Source of the DNA: Streptomyces sp. NBC_00154
Lineage (GTDB): Bacteria > Actinomycetota > Actinomycetes > Streptomycetales > Streptomycetaceae
Length of the DNA stretch: 64,000 nucleotides
Direction of reading: 5' to 3'
Assembly: GCF_026342835.1 (NCBI RefSeq)
Contig: NZ_JAPEMI010000001.1
Coordinates: forward strand, 1,556,501 to 1,620,500
Shown: positions 59,927 to 64,000 of the stretch, piece by piece
Numbering within the stretch: the first letter of the stretch is position 1
How the letters are laid out: every line of letters begins with the position of its first letter
Translations under genes and position numbers: made by a program
The notes under the pieces: generated by a model
What the model was told of the DNA's origin: nothing
Databases searched by the model: none
What the model saw: the letters and a program-made list of their open reading frames with translations, nothing else

Positions 59927-59966
59927 CCTTTGTCGTTGTGTGTCACTGATCGCGAGTGAGTGGCGA
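59927..59966. repeat. 40-bp direct repeat, right copy
   Basis: Identical to 55896-55935; lies 40 bases past the end of int. The corresponding stretch at int remnant 2 (about 57055-57095) is clearly diverged. Confidence 0.85.
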
Positions 59967-60005
59967 ATCAATTTTCACGCGTGGTCACAGCTCACTCCCA
60001 GTTCC

Positions 60006-61460
60006 CTAGCCCCACCCCATGGCTTGCTCGATCTTCCGGTTGTTCAGCACCTCGTGTCCGTCGATGCAGCCCGCGTACCGGCGGTGCACCACCTCCGGCG
60101 AGTTCCCGGCGCGGCGGGACACCTCCGCGACAGGGACGCCCGCGTTCAGCCAGTTCGTGATGCAGGTGTGCCGCAGGTCGTAGGGCCGGTGGGCGAGCGG
60201 GGAATCGGTCTTGTCCGGCGGCAGCGCGTAGGGACGGGCTTCCTGCCATACCCGCCAGTAGCTGGTGGAGCCGAGGACTCCCCCGCGCTCGTTGGCGAAG
60301 AGCCGACCGTCCTTGGCCGTGCCGAACTCTTCGATGTGGGCGCGAAGCATGGCGACCAGCACGGGCGGGATCGGCACTGGCCGGTCGGTGTTCGCCTCGC
60401 GTGATTTAAGGCCGCGGCGGTCGTGCCGGAGACCGGAGTCCGTCCACTTCGTTCCGACCACCGGGCGTGTCTCGCGAAGAGTCAGGGTGCCCCACCCCTT
60501 TTCGGGGAGGTAGCAGTCCTTCTTCCGGAGCCCTACCGCTTCGGCCGGCCGAAGCGCGGCGTAGAGCTGGACAGCGAAGAATCCGACCAACCTACGGCCG
60601 CGATTGCGGTGAACGCTCCCCACGTACGAGACGGCAGTCAGAAGCTGCGCGCCTTGGTCCTGATTGACCAATACGCGAGGGTCCACCGTGTCCCCGGTAC
60701 GCGAGCCGCTTCGCCGAAGGTTGGCGAGCGGGTTGCTTTCCAGGTATCCCGCTTCGATCGCGTACTCCATGGCGGTGTTCAGGCCCCGTCGGCGGCGTTT
60801 GTACGTCTCCCCCGCGGCTGGCCTGTCATCCAGCTTGAAGGAAAGCCGGTACTGGACGTCCCGCAGAACCTTCGGGTCCAGCAAGGAAGAGAGCGGCAGC
60901 GAATGCAGCGAGAGCCACGTACACGCGGCCAGTAGGTCCGGTGGCGGCTCTTCGTCCTTGTGGGCAGGCACGACACGCCACCGCATCGCGTAGCGGACTT
61001 CTTCCAGTGTCGGCGCGTTGGCTCCGTCGCCCATCATGGCGAGCGCGGTCGTTGCGAGGCTGTCCGCGATACCCTCGCGGGTCTTCGCGGCGGTACTGCG
61101 CCAGCGAGCGGCCAGGTACTCGGGGCAGAAGTCCCACCACTTCGGGTCTGGCCTGGTGTTCCCCTTTTCGGCGGCGGCGCGGAGTTCGGATTCCGGGAGA
61201 CCCGTATCGGTATCGAAGGACTCGCCCCTTCGCATGGCCTGCCAGAGTTCCGAGCGACGGCTCTGCGCGAGCGCGTCCGTGGTGAAACTCGCGGCCTTCA
61301 CCTTTCCGGCGACGATCCAGCGCAGCTGATAGGGGGCTTTCTTGCTCTTCACCTTGTTGACCTTCCACACCCTTACGTCAGTGGAAAGGTCAGCGGCTTC
61401 GGGCCCCACCGGGCGAGCACTCTCGCGCCCGCCCGGAGTACCACTCCTGCGATTGTTCAC
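60006..61460 (-). CDS. int: Tyrosine recombinase (integrase)
   Basis: 484 residues. N-terminal AP2-like arm-binding region (~25-90), core-binding domain (~110-250) and catalytic domain (~265-484). Catalytic residues visible: Arg304 (ALRPAEAVGL), Arg430 (RPYDLRHT) and nucleophile Tyr462 (HRRYAGC). The usual first His of box II is Tyr427, and the second box has GN instead of GH, both common in actinomycete integrases. GTG start overlaps the xis stop (GTGA). It integrates the element into tRNA-Arg (inferred from position). Confidence 0.95.
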   Translation of the reverse strand: MNNRRSGTPGGRESARPVGPEAADLSTDVRVWKVNKVKSKKAPYQLRWIVAGKVKAASFTTDALAQSRRSELWQAMRRGESFDTDTGLPESELRAAAEKGNTRPDPKWWDFCPEYLAARWRSTAAKTREGIADSLATTALAMMGDGANAPTLEEVRYAMRWRVVPAHKDEEPPPDLLAACTWLSLHSLPLSSLLDPKVLRDVQYRLSFKLDDRPAAGETYKRRRRGLNTAMEYAIEAGYLESNPLANLRRSGSRTGDTVDPRVLVNQDQGAQLLTAVSYVGSVHRNRGRRLVGFFAVQLYAALRPAEAVGLRKKDCYLPEKGWGTLTLRETRPVVGTKWTDSGLRHDRRGLKSREANTDRPVPIPPVLVAMLRAHIEEFGTAKDGRLFANERGGVLGSTSYWRVWQEARPYALPPDKTDSPLAHRPYDLRHTCITNWLNAGVPVAEVSRRAGNSPEVVHRRYAGCIDGHEVLNNRKIEQAMGWG

Positions 61461-61642
61461 GCGGTCTCCTCAAGACCGGTGATCCACCGATCCAATTCCG
61501 AACGCCGGATACGGACGGCTCCGTTCGGCAGCTTGATGGCCTTGGGCCCTTTGCGAAGCTGCCGCCATCGATAGAAAGTCGCGCGGGGAACACCGATCTC
61601 CGTGATGACCTGGGAGATCGTCAGCATCTCGTCTCGGGCCAC
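61457..61642 (-). CDS. xis: Excisionase / AlpA-like helix-turn-helix protein
   Basis: 61 residues. MerR/AlpA-type winged HTH: LTISQVITEIGVPRATFYRW, then KLPNGAVRIRRSELDRWI. Such proteins bend DNA at the attachment site and bias integrase toward excision. GTG start at 61642; the internal ATG five codons later (61627) is an alternative. It overlaps int by four bases, and its start is two bases downstream of the RepA-like stop, so rep, xis and int are one operon. Confidence 0.93.
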   Translation of the reverse strand: MARDEMLTISQVITEIGVPRATFYRWRQLRKGPKAIKLPNGAVRIRRSELDRWITGLEETA

Positions 61643-61644
61643 AG

Positions 61645-62808
61645 TCAGATCCCTCCCTGCTGCCCGGCACGGGCAGACCGATCGGACAGCCCGGACAGCT
61701 CCGCTTCTAACTGTCCGGGCTGTTTGTGCTGGTCAGGTGGGGTGACCGGACAGTCGGACAGCTGGGACACCTGTTGGGTGGTCTGTGTCCGGGTCTCGGT
61801 GTCCGGGTAGTACCGGCCGCTGCCGTCCTTGGTGAGCTGTCCGTCGGTGGCCATGCGGGAGCAGGTGCGCCGGACCGTGTCCGTGTCGACCTGCGGGAGT
61901 GCGTCGGCGATGTCCTTGGGCTTGGCGCCGGGGTTGGCCCTCACGTGCCGGAGGATGGCGGCTCGGGTGTCGCCGATGGTGTGGTCGGACGCGGGCCCGT
62001 CCAGCAGGTGCCAGGCGCCGGAGGCTTCCTGGAACTGGAGGGCGTATTCCGCTTCATTCACGTCACGGCCGGTGACGTGCAGGATGCCGTCGGCCTGCCC
62101 GCGGGCCCGCTTGAGGACGAGCGTGGCGTCCGCGGCTCCGGCGATCCCGTTGGTGCCGGAGACCTCGGTGAGGAAGTCCTCGGAGGCCATCTTGCGGACG
62201 TGGTGGACCAGGACGACGGCGATGCCGTAGTGGTCCGCAAGCCGCTTCGCGTAGCCGACGGAGACGTAGTCCGCGTCGTAGGCGGACACGCCTTGCGGGG
62301 CCTGTCCGCGCATCTTGGCGAACACGTCGATGACGACCATCCGGGCGTCCGGGTTGCGCTCCAGCCACTGCGCGATGGCTTCGCTGCCACCTTGCGGGAA
62401 GGGCGGGCATTCAGTCACCAGGGTCAGACCGGCCGGCGCCTTCTGCCCACCGAGCAGCTTGCCCATCCGGGTCTTCAGCCGACGCGGGGTGTCCTCCAGG
62501 GCGAGGTAGAGCACCGGGCCGCCATCGACGGGCACGGAGTCGAACGCGTGGCCTCCGGCAGCGACGGACAGACCGAGCCCCAGAGAAAGCCATGACTTGC
62601 CAACCTTGGGCGGTCCCGCGAGCAGGCTGACGCCTTCCGCGAGGATGCCGGGCACGGCCCATTTCGGCTCGGGGAACTCCGTGGCCATGAGCTGGTCCGC
62701 GGTCCACGCGGTCCGGGGCCGCTCCCGCACTGGGGGCGCCGTGGGGGCGGGCTGCGGACCGCTGGGGACGGAGTACAGGTGCAGCGGTGGAATCGGGGAC
62801 GCGTTCAT
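61645..62808 (-). CDS. RepA-like AAA ATPase (hexameric helicase type)
   Basis: 387 residues from MNASPIPPLH. RecA-fold ATPase with Walker A AGPPKVGKS (~64-72), Walker B MVVIDVF (Asp161) and VLVHHVRK, as in RepA/KaiC-type replicative helicases. A C-terminal winged-helix (~285-335, RHVRANPGAKPKDIADALPQ) is followed by a Gln-rich tail. It overlaps the prim-pol stop by four bases (ATGA). Together they would open and prime the excised circular element. Confidence 0.92.
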   Translation of the reverse strand: MNASPIPPLHLYSVPSGPQPAPTAPPVRERPRTAWTADQLMATEFPEPKWAVPGILAEGVSLLAGPPKVGKSWLSLGLGLSVAAGGHAFDSVPVDGGPVLYLALEDTPRRLKTRMGKLLGGQKAPAGLTLVTECPPFPQGGSEAIAQWLERNPDARMVVIDVFAKMRGQAPQGVSAYDADYVSVGYAKRLADHYGIAVVLVHHVRKMASEDFLTEVSGTNGIAGAADATLVLKRARGQADGILHVTGRDVNEAEYALQFQEASGAWHLLDGPASDHTIGDTRAAILRHVRANPGAKPKDIADALPQVDTDTVRRTCSRMATDGQLTKDGSGRYYPDTETRTQTTQQVSQLSDCPVTPPDQHKQPGQLEAELSGLSDRSARAGQQGGI

Positions 62809-63743
62809 GCCGCCACCTGCCGGGGCCGGTTGGCTCCGGCCCGCAGACCGGATTCGATAGTGCGCCGCGCTTCGCGCTCGCCCTGCCCGGCCTGCCGAGC
62901 GGCGGCGGTGAGCCACTCGGTGACCTCACTGGTGCCCATCTCTCCTCCGGCGACGAGTTGCCCGAGGGCGACCGACGCGATGTAGAGAGCCTTGTTGCGC
63001 CCGCCCTCTCTGGCACGAGTGACGCGCTCCAGCTCGCCGTCGACGGCGGCACGTAGCCACTTGCCGCGCCGGTCCGAGGCGAGGGCTACCGTGATGGGCT
63101 GCTGCGGTGGCAGCGGCGCCGGGCGAAGCTGCTCCACGATCCAGCCGGGCAGCGGCTTCACCACGGCCTCGTGGACGGTGGTGTACGGGACGGGCTTACC
63201 GGTGATGGTGCTACCCGGTGCGACGACGTAGCCGCCGTGCGCGCGGGTGTCGATCTTCCATCCGAGCTTGCCCGCCGTGTTGCGCAGCTCGGCATCGCCC
63301 GGGGCCACGTAGTACAGGTGCATGCCTCCGCTGGGGGTTTTCACGATGTGCGTGGCGGGTGCCATCTCGCAGTAGCCGTCGAACGGCTCGCACATCACCA
63401 GGTCCCCCAGCCCTTCGGGGTCGTGGCGCTCCCACAGCGTCAGCAGGACTGCGAGGCCGTTACTGATGCCGGGGCGGGACCATCCGGCGGGCGGGAGGTC
63501 GTCCGGCCCTTTGGGGGTGTCGAGGTCGACAACGACCAGTTGGGATGGGCCGGTTGCGATGCCGATGTTGTAGGGGGCATGCGACCAGCATCGGGTGATG
63601 CGCTCAGGGTCGGTCGTGGCGCGCTCAGCCCAGTTCCGGATTGCGGGCGGCTTGTCGTCGGGAACGAGCGGGAAGACGTGCCACCCGCGGGCGGCAGCGT
63701 CCAGCGCCGCCGACAGCAGCGCGAGGTTGCGGTCATGCGTCAT
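62805..63743 (-). CDS. Bifunctional DNA primase/polymerase (prim-pol)
   Basis: 312 residues. N-terminal prim-pol domain: GWHVFPLVPDDKPPAIRNWAE, the catalytic VVVDLDTP (Asp73, Asp75) and the SGGMHLYYVA motif (~137-147). The C-terminal part is a helical domain (RNKALYIASVALGQLVAGG). It initiates replication of the element, as in AICEs of the prim-pol type. ATG 63743. Confidence 0.94.
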   Translation of the reverse strand: MTHDRNLALLSAALDAAARGWHVFPLVPDDKPPAIRNWAERATTDPERITRCWSHAPYNIGIATGPSQLVVVDLDTPKGPDDLPPAGWSRPGISNGLAVLLTLWERHDPEGLGDLVMCEPFDGYCEMAPATHIVKTPSGGMHLYYVAPGDAELRNTAGKLGWKIDTRAHGGYVVAPGSTITGKPVPYTTVHEAVVKPLPGWIVEQLRPAPLPPQQPITVALASDRRGKWLRAAVDGELERVTRAREGGRNKALYIASVALGQLVAGGEMGTSEVTEWLTAAARQAGQGEREARRTIESGLRAGANRPRQVAA

Positions 63744-63781
63744 GCTGGTGGTTCTCCTGTTTCTGTCGAAGGGACGGAGAG

Positions 63782-63823
63782 CCGAGGCGGTCGCGGTCTT
63801 GTGGTGAGAGGCGACCGCCTCGG
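63782..63823 (-). terminator. Perfect 13-bp hairpin terminator
   Basis: CCGAGGCGGTCGC and GCGACCGCCTCGG with a 16-base loop, just after the stop of the partial gene at 63830 and before prim-pol on the minus strand. Confidence 0.8.
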
Positions 63824-63829
63824 GCGTAG

Positions 63830-64000
63830 CTACTGGTGTGTGGCCCAGTGGGTGTACTGCTGTCGGACGTAGTGGCGGGGGTCGCAGATGACGGTGGTGT
63901 CGTCCAGATCCATCAGGCGTCGGGCTGCCTGGGTTGCCACCTCGCTCGCGCCGCCCGGGACCCCGGCGCGCTCGTCGTCGAGAGCGATGCGGTCGAGGAC
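63830..64000 (-). CDS. Partial hypothetical gene of the mobile element
   Basis: The last 56 codons of a minus-strand gene whose start is beyond the window. The C-terminus ends CDPRHYVRQQYTHWATHQ. The frame is open to the edge with strong third-position GC. I do not recognise the family. It is upstream of prim-pol in the element, where small regulatory or plasmid-type genes are common. Confidence 0.65.
   Translation of the reverse strand, partial: VLDRIALDDERAGVPGGASEVATQAARRLMDLDDTTVICDPRHYVRQQYTHWATHQ

Larger units (their letters stand above)
55812..64000. mobile_element. AICE-like integrative element (left end and body; right end outside window)
   Basis: Starts after the tRNA-Arg 3' end and runs off the window. 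It contains, reading right to left, a partial gene, prim-pol, RepA-like ATPase, xis and int. Left of int are two cargo genes with two truncated copies of the int 3' end. The order int-xis-rep with a prim-pol replication initiator is the layout of actinomycete integrative and conjugative elements (AICEs). No TraB/FtsK-type transfer gene is visible here. attR would be a copy of the tRNA-Arg 3' end beyond position 64000. Confidence 0.85.

Overview
The window is a high-GC actinobacterial chromosome segment, almost certainly Streptomyces. It carries the polar-growth coiled-coil pair scy/filP, a nine-gene ATP synthase operon in atpIBEFHAGDC order, NucS, a GH18 chitinase with the direct repeats typical of Streptomyces chitinase promoters, and many GTG/TTG starts. 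From memory (not checked) the gene order matches the S. coelicolor SCO5351-SCO5400 neighbourhood, read here in the opposite sense. The last 8 kb is an integrated mobile element.

Layout. 1-4117: end of an ArsR-like regulator, a thiamine-binding-type protein with a DUF3817 membrane protein, three overlapping AIM24-family genes and a MarR regulator. 4235-6931: a two-component system divergent from a PepSY-domain secreted protein, with phased TTCAG repeats between them. 7194-9961: MeaB, a thiolase and methylmalonyl-CoA epimerase, which together with 3-hydroxybutyryl-CoA dehydrogenase (25506) and cob(I)alamin adenosyltransferase (26657) form an acyl-CoA/B12 theme. 10127-15045: scy and filP. 15133-19125: two tandem paralogous ABC-2 exporter cassettes. 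19147-25279: a small Cys/His protein, a flavin-dependent oxidoreductase, an SCO5389-like protein, nucS, a large membrane-anchored NTPase-like protein with an Arg in place of the Walker Lys, and a STAS antagonist. 27547-29418: chitinase. 29618-37947: a DUF2550 protein and ATP synthase. 38210-48504: an undecaprenyl-phosphate sugar transferase, an SHMT paralogue, a low-MW phosphatase-like protein lacking the catalytic Cys, TsaC/Sua5, PrmC, RF1, L31, an LCP ligase and Rho. 48889-55518: thrB, thrC, hom, lysA, the ArgS-like nrtL and a stand-alone receiver protein.

55740-64000: tRNA-Arg(CCG) is followed by an AICE-like element: intact tyrosine integrase, excisionase, RepA-like ATPase, prim-pol and a gene running off the window. 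Between the tRNA and the integrase lie two truncated copies of the integrase 3' end, each preceded by a perfect hairpin like the one at the intact copy. Each is paired with a cargo gene (a DUF4291 protein and a secreted LamG protein), and a transposase scrap is also present. This three-fold 'hairpin + int 3' end + cargo' architecture is the most unusual structure in the window.

Working together: Scy and FilP scaffold the hyphal tip; the ATP synthase, thr/lys and translation/termination genes are housekeeping. The B12, MeaB, epimerase, thiolase and 3-hydroxyacyl dehydrogenase genes support C4/C3 acyl-CoA flux (ethylmalonyl-CoA and methylmalonyl-CoA routes).
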